64,000 nt of DNA from a bacterium (GCA_021812825.1 JAKAMO010000001.1:33067-97066), one strand, 5' to 3'; shown: positions 49,934 to 58,565, counted from the stretch's first letter. A program made the numbers and translations. Notes: a model not told the origin generated them from the sequence alone.

Positions 49934-50818
49934 TCAGTCCTGCACCTTTATCTTACTGCCGTTCTTGAGGCCGTAGAGGCCGAAAGTGATCACGTCCTCG
50001 CCGTCCTTGACGCCGCTTATCTGCGCGTAGTCGGCGGTCCTGATGCCCACGCGCACCGGCACGCGGGCCGCCGCTCCGCCGGCGGCCGGCACGAAGACGT
50101 AGTCGCGGCCGTCCTCGGTCACCACGGCGGCAGAAGGCACGGAGAGCGCCGCCCCCCGGGAGGCCACTATCAGGCGGGCCTCGGCGAACATGCCGGACTT
50201 CAGGCGGCCTTCGGCGTTGTCGACCAGCACCTCCACCACCGTGTTGCGGGAATGGGAGTCCACTACAGGGCTGACGCGGTAGACCGTGCCGGTGAAATAG
50301 CGGTCCGGGAACGCGTCGACCTTGATGCGGGCGGTCTGTCCCTGGAACACCTTGCCTATGTACTTCTCTGGCACGTCCACCGCCACGCGCACTTTGCTCT
50401 GGTCCACCACCATGGCTATCGGGGTCTGCGGGTTCACGCTGGCGCCGGTGTCCTGGTATACGCGGCCTATCACGCCGGTGAGGGTGGAGGGGACGGGTGC
50501 GGGCTCGTAGACCACGCCGACCTCGTCGCGCTCTATCAGCGCCACCGGCGCATCCTTCTTCACGGGGTCTCCCTCCTTCAGGAGATTGCGCAGCAGCTTT
50601 CCCGAGGTCCTCGGGAAGAGCGTGGCCTCGTCGAGGGCCTTCACCGAGCCTGTGAGCAGGATGTACTCCTCGAGGCTGCGCACCTGCGCCTTCTCGGTCT
50701 TCACCAGGAAGCGGTCCTTCTCCAGCCGGTCCAGGGCGTCGGCCTCCTTGTTCCTGCAGCCGGCCGCCAGCGCCGCGGCCGCGGCCAGTACGAGCAGTGC
50801 GATCTTCAGGTTCTTCAT
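49934..50818 (-). CDS. RND efflux periplasmic adaptor (lipoprotein)
   Basis: This 294-residue membrane fusion protein begins with a lipoprotein signal (LLVLAAAAALAAGC, Cys21). A biotinyl-lipoyl-like half-motif follows (VKALDEATLFPRTSGKLLRNLLKEGDPVKKDAPVALIE), then a barrel domain and membrane-proximal domain ending GLKNGSKIKVQD. The hairpin between the two lipoyl halves is very short, so the adaptor is smaller than AcrA (about 390). It lies 19 bases after the TolC part and 28 bases before the RND pump gene. Confidence 0.92.
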   Translation of the reverse strand: MKNLKIALLVLAAAAALAAGCRNKEADALDRLEKDRFLVKTEKAQVRSLEEYILLTGSVKALDEATLFPRTSGKLLRNLLKEGDPVKKDAPVALIERDEVGVVYEPAPVPSTLTGVIGRVYQDTGASVNPQTPIAMVVDQSKVRVAVDVPEKYIGKVFQGQTARIKVDAFPDRYFTGTVYRVSPVVDSHSRNTVVEVLVDNAEGRLKSGMFAEARLIVASRGAALSVPSAAVVTEDGRDYVFVPAAGGAAARVPVRVGIRTADYAQISGVKDGEDVITFGLYGLKNGSKIKVQD

Positions 50819-50837
50819 AGTCGTCCTCTATCCCTCG

Positions 50838-52715
50838 TCATTTCCCCAGGGCCCAGTCCAGCTCCGCGTCCGCGGAGCAGACGTCATGCATGGCCTGCGT
50901 GTAAAGCGTCTGGGCCTTGTTCAGGGCGAGCGTCGCGTCGCTGAGGTCCAGCTGGCCGGCAAGGCCGTTCTTGAAGCGCAGCTCGGTGGCGGCCAGCGCC
51001 TTGCGCGCCGTTTCGACGGCCGCCGCCTGGGAATCTTCCCTCCTGGAAGCCTCGGTAAGGTCGAGCCAGGCCTTTTTCACCGCTATCTTGAGGTCGCGCT
51101 CCGCGGCCTTGAGGTTCTCTCCGGCTATGTCCAGCGAGAGCGCGGCCTGCTTCACGCGGGATGAGACCGCCCCGCCGGAGAAGAGCGGCAGGCTGAGCCT
51201 CAGGCCTGCCGACAGGCTCCAGCTCCTGGAGTCGGGGCCGGGGAAGCCCGAGTTCCCCTGGGCCTGGAATTGCCTGGAAGCGAAGGCCGAGAGGTACGGG
51301 TAGTGCCCCGCCCTCTCCAGCGTGATGTTCTGTTCGGCCAGCTTCTTCTGCAGGGCGGCCAGCCGGTATTCCGGGCGCTCGGCCATGGCCTGGGCGTACA
51401 GCTCGTCCAGCGGGCCGCGCGGCGCGGCCTGGCAGGACATGGAGCCGGAGAGGGCGAGCTCCGCGTCCGGCTCCATCCCCAGGAGGTTCTTCAGCGCCAG
51501 CAGGCCCTCCTCATAATAGTTCAGGTTCTGCATCACTGCCGGTTCGTTATTTGAGACCTCCACTTCCTGGCGCAGCGCCGCGAGGTCGCTGGCCAGCCCC
51601 TGCTTGAACTGCGCGTTGATGGTCTCGAGGTGCTGGCGGGAGAGCTGCAGCGTCTCCTGCTGTATGTCGGCCATCGCCTTGGACAGCAGGACGGAATAAT
51701 AGAGCTGAGTTACGGCCTTCTTGACGGAATTCTGCGATGCCCGCAGTTGTTCGGTGCTGGAGTCGGAGTAGATGCCGGCCATCCGTATGCCGGTGTTGAC
51801 CTTGCCGCCGGCCCAGAGCACCTGGTTCAGGTCGAGCGAGGCGGCGTAGGAGTTGTCCGAGCCTATCGCGATCTTGTTGCCGCCGAAGAACATCGAGGGC
51901 TTCTCGATGTTCCTGGTGTACGAGGCACCGGCGCTGAGCTGCGGGTAGACGCCGCCCCAGTACTCGCGGATCTTCTCCTTATATATCAGTCGGCTGCGCT
52001 CGGCGTTGGAGACGGAGGCGTTGTTCTTCATCGCCAGCCTTACCGCGTCCTCCACTCCGAGAGAGGCTGGAGAGGCCGAAAGGAGCACGGGCAGCAGGAG
52101 CATGATGGCCGCCCCGGCCTTCATGTGCCGGGCGCCGGCGCAGATAAGGCGGGCCAATCGCCCGGGCAGATCCTTCTCCAGCGCCGACACGCCTTTCTCC
52201 CGCGCTTCCATAAGGAGGTAGCCGATGACCGCGCTTATCATGTGGAGTATATTGGCCGCTCCCTGTTTCGGGAGGTCCTCCTTCTCCAGGGCGGCGCGCA
52301 AAGCGGCCCTGTGGCGGGCCTTCATCTCCCGGGCCATGGAGGATAGTACCCCTTGCGAGGGGGAGGTCATGATCTTCAGGGCGCATTTGGGCATGTCGGG
52401 GTAGCGGCGCATGAACGCCATATGGTTGGAGAAGACCATCTCCAGCCTCTTCTCGAGAGTGAGGCCCGGCCTGGTTATCTCCTGCGTCATTTCCTGGAAA
52501 TGTTTGGTGCCTTCCTCGAAGGTGGCCCTTATCAACTCTTCCTTGTTCTTGAAGTAGTAGTAGAGTACGGGCTTTGTTATCTTCAGCTTGGCGGAGATCT
52601 CCCTCATCGAGACGGCGTCGGGGCCTTTGTCGGCCATCAGGGCCACGGCGGCGTCCAGTATCCGTTTGCGGGTCTTGTCCCCTTTGCTGATCCTGTTCTC
52701 TTTTCGTCTTTCCAT
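50838..52715 (-). CDS. TetR-family regulator fused in frame to a TolC-family outer-membrane channel
   Basis: One uninterrupted frame of 625 residues. Residues 1-197 are a complete TetR regulator: the helix-turn-helix VSMREISAKLKITKPVLYYYFKNKEELIRATFEE, then a ligand-binding domain. Met198 opens a normal signal peptide (MKAGAAIMLLLPVLLSASPASL) followed by a TolC-type channel with two outer-membrane-factor repeats (VEDAVRLAMKNNASVSNAERSRLIYKEKI onward; QAKLT-type helices to residue 625). A cytoplasmic DNA-binding protein and an outer-membrane barrel cannot work as one chain. Internal initiation at 52124, or cleavage, is needed. No strong ribosome-binding site is seen before Met198. Confidence 0.88.
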   Translation of the reverse strand: MERRKENRISKGDKTRKRILDAAVALMADKGPDAVSMREISAKLKITKPVLYYYFKNKEELIRATFEEGTKHFQEMTQEITRPGLTLEKRLEMVFSNHMAFMRRYPDMPKCALKIMTSPSQGVLSSMAREMKARHRAALRAALEKEDLPKQGAANILHMISAVIGYLLMEAREKGVSALEKDLPGRLARLICAGARHMKAGAAIMLLLPVLLSASPASLGVEDAVRLAMKNNASVSNAERSRLIYKEKIREYWGGVYPQLSAGASYTRNIEKPSMFFGGNKIAIGSDNSYAASLDLNQVLWAGGKVNTGIRMAGIYSDSSTEQLRASQNSVKKAVTQLYYSVLLSKAMADIQQETLQLSRQHLETINAQFKQGLASDLAALRQEVEVSNNEPAVMQNLNYYEEGLLALKNLLGMEPDAELALSGSMSCQAAPRGPLDELYAQAMAERPEYRLAALQKKLAEQNITLERAGHYPYLSAFASRQFQAQGNSGFPGPDSRSWSLSAGLRLSLPLFSGGAVSSRVKQAALSLDIAGENLKAAERDLKIAVKKAWLDLTEASRREDSQAAAVETARKALAATELRFKNGLAGQLDLSDATLALNKAQTLYTQAMHDVCSADAELDWALGK

Positions 52716-52720
52716 AAAAC

Positions 52721-52738
52721 TTACCTACCGGTAAATAA
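52721..52738 (-). promoter_or_regulatory. TetR operator
   Basis: TTACCTACCGGTAAATAA is an imperfect 9+9 palindrome; its two halves, TTACCTACC and GGTAAATAA, match the inverted form at seven of nine positions. It is six bases from the TetR start codon and overlaps the likely transcription start. It resembles operators of TetR repressors of RND pumps, implying autorepression of the whole efflux operon. Confidence 0.55.
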
Positions 52739-52768
52739 ATTATATCATCACGCCGTAGCCGATGTCAA
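52739..52768 (-). promoter_or_regulatory. consensus promoter of the efflux operon
   Basis: On the minus strand TTGACA (52768-52763) and TATAAT (52744-52739) are spaced by 18 bases, both full consensus hexamers. The TetR operator starts one base downstream of the -10, so binding should block initiation. Confidence 0.75.
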
Positions 52769-52879
52769 CTCGCCGCGGGTGGGCCAAAGGGCCCAAGAAC
52801 GCCTAGGCCCTAATTTTCGCCGCCGCTGGGCCCTCCGTCCCTATTGCCGTTCGTCAAATCCGTGATAGAATCATATCTG

Positions 52880-52987
52880 CAAGACAGCAGCCCTTGTAAT
52901 CCCCCGATAGTGGCGGGGGAGAATCCACCGGCGGGCCTACCCGCTGTAACCAGGGGAAACGGACAGCCGTTTCTCTTTTTTTATTTT
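52880..52987 (+). promoter_or_regulatory. structured leader with terminator ahead of the secreted orphan gene
   Basis: Pairings seen: CCCCCG/CGGGGG, GCGGG-CCTA-CCCGC, then a terminator GAAACGG (52956-52962) with CCGTTTC (52967-52973) followed by TCTTTTTTTATTTT. The terminator ends 20 bases before the start codon, so read-through must be controlled or this is a separate small RNA. The stretch GAGAATCCACC...CCCGCTGTAACC is reminiscent of the cobalamin riboswitch core (GAATCC...CCCGC..CTGTAA). A B12 box cannot be found, so the class is unsettled. Confidence 0.5.
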
Positions 52988-53007
52988 ACAGCGGACGGAC
53001 CGAAACG

Positions 53008-53883
53008 ATGAACAAACTGATGGTAGCAATCCTGATGGCGGCGGCCTTCCGTGGCGCCGCCATGGCCCAGGACGCGCTCTCGGCGGGGGATCCCCTGGCC
53101 GGTTCAGGGCCTTTCTCCCCGGACCTGCAGGACATCATGGAAACTTCGGACGGCTATCTGAGCCCGGAGAACACTATGAAGGTCAGGACCGATTTCGATG
53201 AGAAGCCCGGCATGAGGGACGCCGTGATCTCGGCCCCCGCCGCCCAGATCAAGGCTCCTCCCCCTCCAGTCGTCCGTCCCGAGGACCGTCCCGGCCTGCC
53301 TTCCCTGCCCACCGGCCATTACAAGGTCACTTTCGCCGGCGAGAGCGGTCCTATGGGCTCCTATGTCTGGCCTATGGACCGGGGCTCCGCCCGGTACGCC
53401 AGGGAGTACGTGCTTCTCGGCGTGGTCCTGGCCGGCAGCCAGTATGACGGCATCCTGCCGCGCCTCGAGGCGGCCGGCTTCCGGTTCGCTGGCGAGAAAA
53501 CTTCCTATTCCGGCCGCGACAAGACCACCGTGCTGTTGGGCTGGGCGCCTTATTCGGCGCTGACCGGCGTATCCAGCGTTCCCGGAGTGCGGAACGTCAC
53601 CGTGGAGAAGAAAAGTTCCGGGATCCCGATGAAGGCCAGGGTGCGCTTCACGCTTAAGGTACCGTTCCAGAACAGGCCCAGCGCCTTCGTCCCAAGGTTC
53701 ATCAAGGAACTGGAGAACAGCGGCGGGTTCACGGCCGACAACTGGTTCCGTCTGCCGCAGAAGGCGGCCGGCTCCAAGTTCAGCGTTTTCGACGTTACCG
53801 GCACCATGGCCGTCGACATGATAGGCGACCTTTCCCGCTCGCCGTTCGTGGCTTCGGTGGAATTCAACGACGCGGCGCTCTGA
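53008..53883 (+). CDS. secreted protein of unknown function
   Basis: 291 residues with a signal peptide (LMVAILMAAAFRGAAMAQ). A low-complexity acidic/Pro-rich region (25-105, with APAAQIKAPPPPVV) precedes a folded part with two related-looking stretches: RYAREYVLLGVVLAGSQYDGILPRLEAAGFRF and VRFTLKVPFQNRPSAFVPRFIKELENSGGF. I do not recognise a family. It stands alone between divergent neighbours and has a structured leader containing a terminator, suggesting conditional expression. Confidence 0.75.
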   Translation: MNKLMVAILMAAAFRGAAMAQDALSAGDPLAGSGPFSPDLQDIMETSDGYLSPENTMKVRTDFDEKPGMRDAVISAPAAQIKAPPPPVVRPEDRPGLPSLPTGHYKVTFAGESGPMGSYVWPMDRGSARYAREYVLLGVVLAGSQYDGILPRLEAAGFRFAGEKTSYSGRDKTTVLLGWAPYSALTGVSSVPGVRNVTVEKKSSGIPMKARVRFTLKVPFQNRPSAFVPRFIKELENSGGFTADNWFRLPQKAAGSKFSVFDVTGTMAVDMIGDLSRSPFVASVEFNDAAL

Positions 53884-53896
53884 GGTCCCTTGCGTG

Positions 53897-53918
53897 GGCG
53901 GCCCGCCGGGCCGCCTTT
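53897..53918 (+). terminator. weak terminator after the secreted orphan
   Basis: A perfect 8-bp stem GGCGGCCC (53897-53904) with GGGCCGCC (53908-53915) is followed by only three T. Placed 13 bases after the stop codon. Confidence 0.4.
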
Positions 53919-53992
53919 CGGCATAATCCCATAAAAGTTATAATGACCCTATGGCCGGCGCTTTTTTTCCGCGGCCACTGGCGGTCCTTTAC

Positions 53993-54790
53993 ATGAACGA
54001 ACACAGACATTACCATTCCGCGCATCAGCAGCCCAAGCCGCGCAAAGGCTACAGGGTGGCCTTTCTGCTCGCCTTTTCGGCCGGTCTTCTGGCGCAGATG
54101 CTGATCTTCCTGCAGGCGCAGATGAAGGAGATAACCGCGCTGCTCCGCGAGGATTTCCGCATAATCGTGGTGAAGGACGACAAGGCCAAGGAGCCTCCGG
54201 AGGAGATAGCCGCCGCGATAGACGGCGTCAAGGGGACGGAGCAGGCCGTGTTCATAAGCCGCCAGGACCGCCTGGCCAGGCTGAAGACCGAGGAGCCTGA
54301 GCTTGTGGCCTCGGTCCTGCCGCCGGGCACCAATCCCATGCCAGACACCTGGGAGGTCGTGATAAAGGAGGAAGCTCTGGGGGACCTTAACGCCTGGACC
54401 GACGCGGTCTGGCGCATTCCCGGCGTCGCCGACGTGAAATATAAGCCGCTGGAGGCCTACGCGATAATGCATTCGGTCTTCTACGGCCACCTGATAACGC
54501 TCGGCCTGGCGCTCGCCTTCCTGGCCTTCATGGTCATGTCGGCGATGATACTGACCCACGGGCATACTCCGGCCGAGCTTGCGGCTTCCCTGTCCGCCGA
54601 CAAGACCTGGTTCCTGGCCGGGGCGGGGGGCGGGGCGCTGTCCGCGCTGGCGTCGTACGCCGTGGTGTACCCCGTGAAGTACCTTAGCCCGGTCTGGGTG
54701 TGGCCCAACCCGCTCTGGCAGGCGGCCGTGGCCTTTTTTGGCGCGCTGCTGGGGTGGGTGCTCTGCCAGTGGAAGAAGGCGCACTACTGA
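53993..54790 (+). CDS. ftsX: FtsX-like cell-division permease
   Basis: This 265-residue membrane protein has one N-terminal helix (VAFLLAFSAGLLAQMLIFLQ), an extracytoplasmic domain of about 120 residues (FRIIVVKDDKAKEPPEEI...WTDAVWRIPGVADVKYKPL), then three C-terminal helices. This is FtsX topology. FtsX with the ATPase FtsE transmits signals to peptidoglycan hydrolases through EnvC. The next gene is EnvC-like, but no ftsE is adjacent. The ATG at 53993 is preferred because a TATAAT at 53939-53944 would place the transcript start at about the upstream ATG (53951). Confidence 0.8.
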   Translation: MNEHRHYHSAHQQPKPRKGYRVAFLLAFSAGLLAQMLIFLQAQMKEITALLREDFRIIVVKDDKAKEPPEEIAAAIDGVKGTEQAVFISRQDRLARLKTEEPELVASVLPPGTNPMPDTWEVVIKEEALGDLNAWTDAVWRIPGVADVKYKPLEAYAIMHSVFYGHLITLGLALAFLAFMVMSAMILTHGHTPAELAASLSADKTWFLAGAGGGALSALASYAVVYPVKYLSPVWVWPNPLWQAAVAFFGALLGWVLCQWKKAHY

Positions 54791-54796
54791 ATCCGA

Positions 54797-56011
54797 ATGA
54801 CGGGACCGGCGATGATCTCCTGCGGTAAGAACAGGCGCGCCCGCGCCGTGCTGCTGCTGCTCTTGATGCTGGCGGCCTGCGCGGCCTTCTGCCGTCCGGC
54901 CGACGCCCAGTCCGCGATAGAGAAGAAGCAGAAGAGCCTGGACGAGATAAACCGGCAGCTGGAGGAGAAGAAGCGGGAGATGGAACAGTTCCGCCAGGAG
55001 GAGGAACGCATTTCCGCGGAACTGTCCGGACTGAAGAAGGAGGAGAGCAGGGGTGCGGCCAGGCGGCGCGAGCTGGAAGAGCAACTGAGCAGCGCCAGGT
55101 CGCGCTCGGCAGACGCCAGGCTGAAGTACGACTCTCTCGAGAAGACCCGCAAGGACCTCGCCGGCGACATCCACGGCGAGCTGGTCATGTTCTCGCTGCA
55201 GAGGGACTTCTATTATCCCTATTACGGAATACGCGACATAACCAAGGACATGCTGATCCGTGCGGCCATGTTCAACAAGCGCGCGTTGCTCACGAAGATC
55301 AAGGGCGAGAGCGCCAGGATACACAAGGATATCGAGCTGTTCAGCCGCAGGGGCGCCGAGCTCCGGTCCCGCAACGAGGTACTGAGGAAGCAGAGCTCGG
55401 AACGAAGGACAGTGCTGAGGGCCAAACAGAGCGAGCTTGACAGGACCCGAGTGCAGCAGGCCCGCCTGGCCAGGGAGCTCCAGGAGCTGCAGAACGCCGC
55501 CCTGGGCCTGACCAAGCTGGTCAAGAAGCTGCAGAAGCAGGCCCCCTACCGCAGCAGGGATTTCGACCGCACCCTGCCGATAGAGCCGGGCTCGATGAGG
55601 TGGCCGGCCGATGGCAAGGTGATAAGCCGGTTCGGCAGGGAGGACATCCCGGCCCTTAAGACCTGGATAGTCCGGGAAGGCATACGAATAGCTACTGCCC
55701 GCCAGGCGCCGGTGCACCCGGCTCTGGAGGGGAAGATCATCTACGCCGGACCTTTTCGTACCTACGGCAACGTGGTCATCATCGACCATGAGAAGGGTTT
55801 CTTCACCGTCTACGGCCTGCTGGACACCATAGACGCGACGGCCGGCCAGCAGGTCTCCCCCGGCACTACCATAGGCCTGGCAGGAGAGGATACCCAGGCC
55901 GTTAGCTCCGGCAAGAGGGCTTCCGGCAGCGCCGTCTATTTCGAGATACGCAAGGGAGACCGGGCCTTGGACCCCCTTAAATGGCTGCCTTCTGACGGCA
56001 GATCTGACTGA
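54797..56011 (+). CDS. EnvC-like coiled-coil protein with degenerate LytM (M23) domain
   Basis: 404 residues: a signal peptide (AVLLLLLMLAACAAFCRPADAQ), long coiled coils (40-125 and 165-250), and a C-terminal LytM fold (from GSMRWPADGKVISRFG, about 280-395). The zinc ligands of active M23 peptidases are not where expected: the HxxxD region reads VREGIRIATA and the HxH region reads VYFEIR. This matches EnvC, whose LytM domain activates amidases instead of cutting. The gene follows ftsX by six bases, the partner through which EnvC is controlled. Confidence 0.88.
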   Translation: MTGPAMISCGKNRRARAVLLLLLMLAACAAFCRPADAQSAIEKKQKSLDEINRQLEEKKREMEQFRQEEERISAELSGLKKEESRGAARRRELEEQLSSARSRSADARLKYDSLEKTRKDLAGDIHGELVMFSLQRDFYYPYYGIRDITKDMLIRAAMFNKRALLTKIKGESARIHKDIELFSRRGAELRSRNEVLRKQSSERRTVLRAKQSELDRTRVQQARLARELQELQNAALGLTKLVKKLQKQAPYRSRDFDRTLPIEPGSMRWPADGKVISRFGREDIPALKTWIVREGIRIATARQAPVHPALEGKIIYAGPFRTYGNVVIIDHEKGFFTVYGLLDTIDATAGQQVSPGTTIGLAGEDTQAVSSGKRASGSAVYFEIRKGDRALDPLKWLPSDGRSD

Positions 56012-56129
56012 TACGCGGCGTCCGCCGCTTTATGGCCGCGGCGGGCAATAATGAGTATAATAATATAGTTATGGCTTCCGGCCGCCCGCGCGGCCGGCCT
56101 TTGGCGTTTTTACACAAGGAGCGCGCTCA

Positions 56130-57416
56130 ATGAGGAACACAAAGAAACTCGTCCTGGTCACTTTTTCGGCCCTGCTGATCGGGGCGGCCTTCCCGTACGT
56201 GGATTTCGCGCTGGACAGGACCTATGAGCAGCTTAAGGTCATCGTGGACGTTATGGAGCTGATCAAGGACAGCTACGTGGAGCAGATAGACCCGCAGAAG
56301 TTGGTCTACGGCGCGGCCAAGGGCATGGTGGCCGAGCTGGACGATTTCTCCCAGTTCATGGAGCCCGACGTCTATGACAGGGTCAAGAGCGACACCGAGG
56401 GCGAGTTCGGCGGTATCGGCATACGCGTGGACGTCAAGGACGGCTGGCTCACCGTGGTGACCCCGCTGCCGGGCACGCCGGCCTGGAACGCCGGGATGAT
56501 GCCGGGGGACAAGATCGTAAAGATAGAGGGCAAGAGCACCAGGGACATGGTGATAGACGAGGCCATCAAGCAGCTTCGCGGCAAACCCGGCACCAAGGTC
56601 AACATAACGACCGCCCGGGAGTCCGAGGACAAGAACGCCGAATGGGTGACGAAGGACATCTCCCTCACGCGCGAGCTTATCAAGACCGAGAACGTGAAGT
56701 GGCGGATGCTCGACGACAAGCTTGGCTACGTCAAAATCATAGAGTTCACCGGCCACGTGACCGAGAACGTGGAGAAGGCCCTGTCCGAGCTGAAGGGCAA
56801 GGGCATGGAGGGGCTGGTGATAGACCTGCGTTACAATCCGGGCGGCCTGCTGGCGGCGGCCGTGGACATCTCCAAGATGTTCATGAACGGCAACAAGATG
56901 ATAGTCTACACGAAGGGCCGCAAGCCCGAGAACTACCAGGAGTTCAGGGCCAACGGCTCCGCCCCTTACGAAACGCTGCCGCTGGTCATCCTGCTCAACC
57001 GCTACTCCGCCAGCGCCAGCGAGATCGTCTCGGGCGCGATGCAGGACAACAAGCGCGCCGTGATAGTCGGCGAGCGCTCCTTCGGCAAGGCCAGCGTGCA
57101 GTCGATGATCCCGCTGTCCGATAAGTCGGCGCTCAGGCTGACGATAGCCAAGTACTACACGCCCAGCGGCAAGTCCATCCAGCATGACGCCAACAACGAG
57201 CACGGCGGCATCATCCCGGACATCCCGGTCAAGGTGCCGCTCGAGACCGAGAAGAAGCTGCTGCAGCAGGACGAGGAGCTTTATTACCCGGGCAAGAAGG
57301 AAGATGACAAGCCCGAGAAGAAGAAGGACGCTGTTCAGGACGAGGTCCTGAACAGGGCCGTCGAGCTGCTGAAAGCCCGCGAGGTGCTGGGGAACCTCAA
57401 GCCCGCGGCGAAATAA
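56130..57416 (+). CDS. ctpA: carboxy-terminal processing protease (S41)
   Basis: This 428-residue protein has a signal anchor (LVLVTFSALLIGAAFPYVDFAL), a PDZ domain (about 85-165, GEFGGIGIRVDVKDGWLTVVTPLPGTPA), and the S41 catalytic core. The nucleophile Ser is in NRYSASASEIVSGAM (residues 290-302) and the Lys in GERSFGKASVQ. The C-terminal 45 residues are charged (KKEDDKPEKKKD). Such Ctp proteases cleave periplasmic proteins, often those controlling cell-wall hydrolases. Its place after ftsX and the EnvC-like gene matches the common ftsEX-M23-ctp neighbourhood. Confidence 0.95.
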   Translation: MRNTKKLVLVTFSALLIGAAFPYVDFALDRTYEQLKVIVDVMELIKDSYVEQIDPQKLVYGAAKGMVAELDDFSQFMEPDVYDRVKSDTEGEFGGIGIRVDVKDGWLTVVTPLPGTPAWNAGMMPGDKIVKIEGKSTRDMVIDEAIKQLRGKPGTKVNITTARESEDKNAEWVTKDISLTRELIKTENVKWRMLDDKLGYVKIIEFTGHVTENVEKALSELKGKGMEGLVIDLRYNPGGLLAAAVDISKMFMNGNKMIVYTKGRKPENYQEFRANGSAPYETLPLVILLNRYSASASEIVSGAMQDNKRAVIVGERSFGKASVQSMIPLSDKSALRLTIAKYYTPSGKSIQHDANNEHGGIIPDIPVKVPLETEKKLLQQDEELYYPGKKEDDKPEKKKDAVQDEVLNRAVELLKAREVLGNLKPAAK

Positions 57417-57424
57417 TGAGGACC

Positions 57425-57515
57425 GGGGTCAGGTCTTGAATCTTGACATTTCGCGCGCGCCGGTATCCGCTACGGCCCGGCCGTTCAGGCATGTCAAGAT
57501 CCAGGACCCGACCCC
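57425..57515. repeat. long palindrome resembling REP/IS200-associated elements
   Basis: Arms of 25 bases (57425-57449 and 57491-57515) are complementary at 22 positions. The left arm begins GGGGTCAGGTCTTGAATCTT. From memory this motif is like the ends of palindromic repeats mobilised by REP-associated (Y1/IS200-like) transposases. No transposase lies in the window. It sits between ctpA and tsaD, ending seven bases before the tsaD ATG. Confidence 0.7.
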
Positions 57516-57521
57516 AGCTTG

Positions 57522-58565
57522 ATGAAGATACTGGCCTTCGAGACCACCTGCGACGAGACCTCCGCCGCCGTCCTTAACGGCGGCCGGCTGCTCTCCAACG
57601 AGGTGTTCTCTCAGGTGCCCATGCACAGGAAGTACAGCGGCGTCGTGCCCGAGCTGGCCAGCCGCGCCCACCTGGAGAAGATCCCGTTCGTGCTCTCCGG
57701 GGCTTTGCGCGGTTCGGGGGACCCTGTGCCGCTGAAACGCGGCTCGTTCGACGCCGTCGCCTTCTCCAGGGGGCCGGGCCTGCCCGGTGCGCTGATGGTG
57801 GGGCGCGTGGCCGCGGAGGCCGCGGCCGAACTGGCTGGCTGTCGGCTCATCGGGGTAAACCACCTTGAGGGCCATCTGCTGGCCTGCGAGTTCAGCGGAG
57901 GCAGGGCTTCCGCCAGGCTGCGCTTCCCGCTGCTGGCGCTGCTGGTCTCCGGAGGGCATACCGAGCTCTGGCATGCCCGCGGCTATGGGGATTACCGGGT
58001 GCTGGGTCGCACGCGCGACGACGCGGCCGGAGAGGCTTTCGACAAGGTGGCCAAACTGCTGGGGCTTCCCTACCCCGGCGGGCCATCGGTGGAGAAGGAC
58101 GCCGCGAAGGCGCGGGGGAAGTGCCCCGAGTTTCCGCGACCGCTGCTTAAGGGGACGACGGACTTCTCCTTCAGCGGTCTGAAGACCGCGGTCAGCTATT
58201 ACCTGGCCGGCCGCTTGGGACAGGACTTTTACAAGCGCGGGCTGAGGCTGCCGCCGGCCGAACGGGCCCGGGTCTGCCGCGCCTTCCAGTCAGCCGTGGT
58301 CGAGACCCTGGTCAGGAAGACCGCCGAGGCCGCCGGTTCTCTGGGCTTGAAGCGTATTGCGGTGGGCGGCGGCGTCTCGGCCAACGCCGCGTTGCGCGAG
58401 GCCTTCTCTAGGCTGGAAGGATGCGAGGTGCGCTTTTCGGAGAAGGCCTACTGCTCTGACAACGCGGCCATGGTGGCTCTCTGCGCGCAGCGCCGCCTGG
58501 AGAAAGGCGGGTTCAGGAACAGTCTGAAGGTGGCACCTGAGCTGGCGGAGCCGGGCTGGCGCTGA
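57522..58565 (+). CDS. tsaD: tRNA N6-threonylcarbamoyladenosine transferase TsaD
   Basis: This 347-residue enzyme transfers the threonylcarbamoyl group to A37 of ANN-decoding tRNAs. Features are ILAFETTCDETSAAV at the N-terminus, KYSGVVPELASRAHLE, the metal ligands in NHLEGHLLACEF, ALLVSGGHTELW, GEAFDKVAKLLGLPYPGGP and the C-terminal VGGGVSANAALRE with CSDNAAMVA. The ATG at 57522 is preferred to the TTG three bases earlier. It begins right after a long palindrome. Confidence 0.97.
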   Translation: MKILAFETTCDETSAAVLNGGRLLSNEVFSQVPMHRKYSGVVPELASRAHLEKIPFVLSGALRGSGDPVPLKRGSFDAVAFSRGPGLPGALMVGRVAAEAAAELAGCRLIGVNHLEGHLLACEFSGGRASARLRFPLLALLVSGGHTELWHARGYGDYRVLGRTRDDAAGEAFDKVAKLLGLPYPGGPSVEKDAAKARGKCPEFPRPLLKGTTDFSFSGLKTAVSYYLAGRLGQDFYKRGLRLPPAERARVCRAFQSAVVETLVRKTAEAAGSLGLKRIAVGGGVSANAALREAFSRLEGCEVRFSEKAYCSDNAAMVALCAQRRLEKGGFRNSLKVAPELAEPGWR

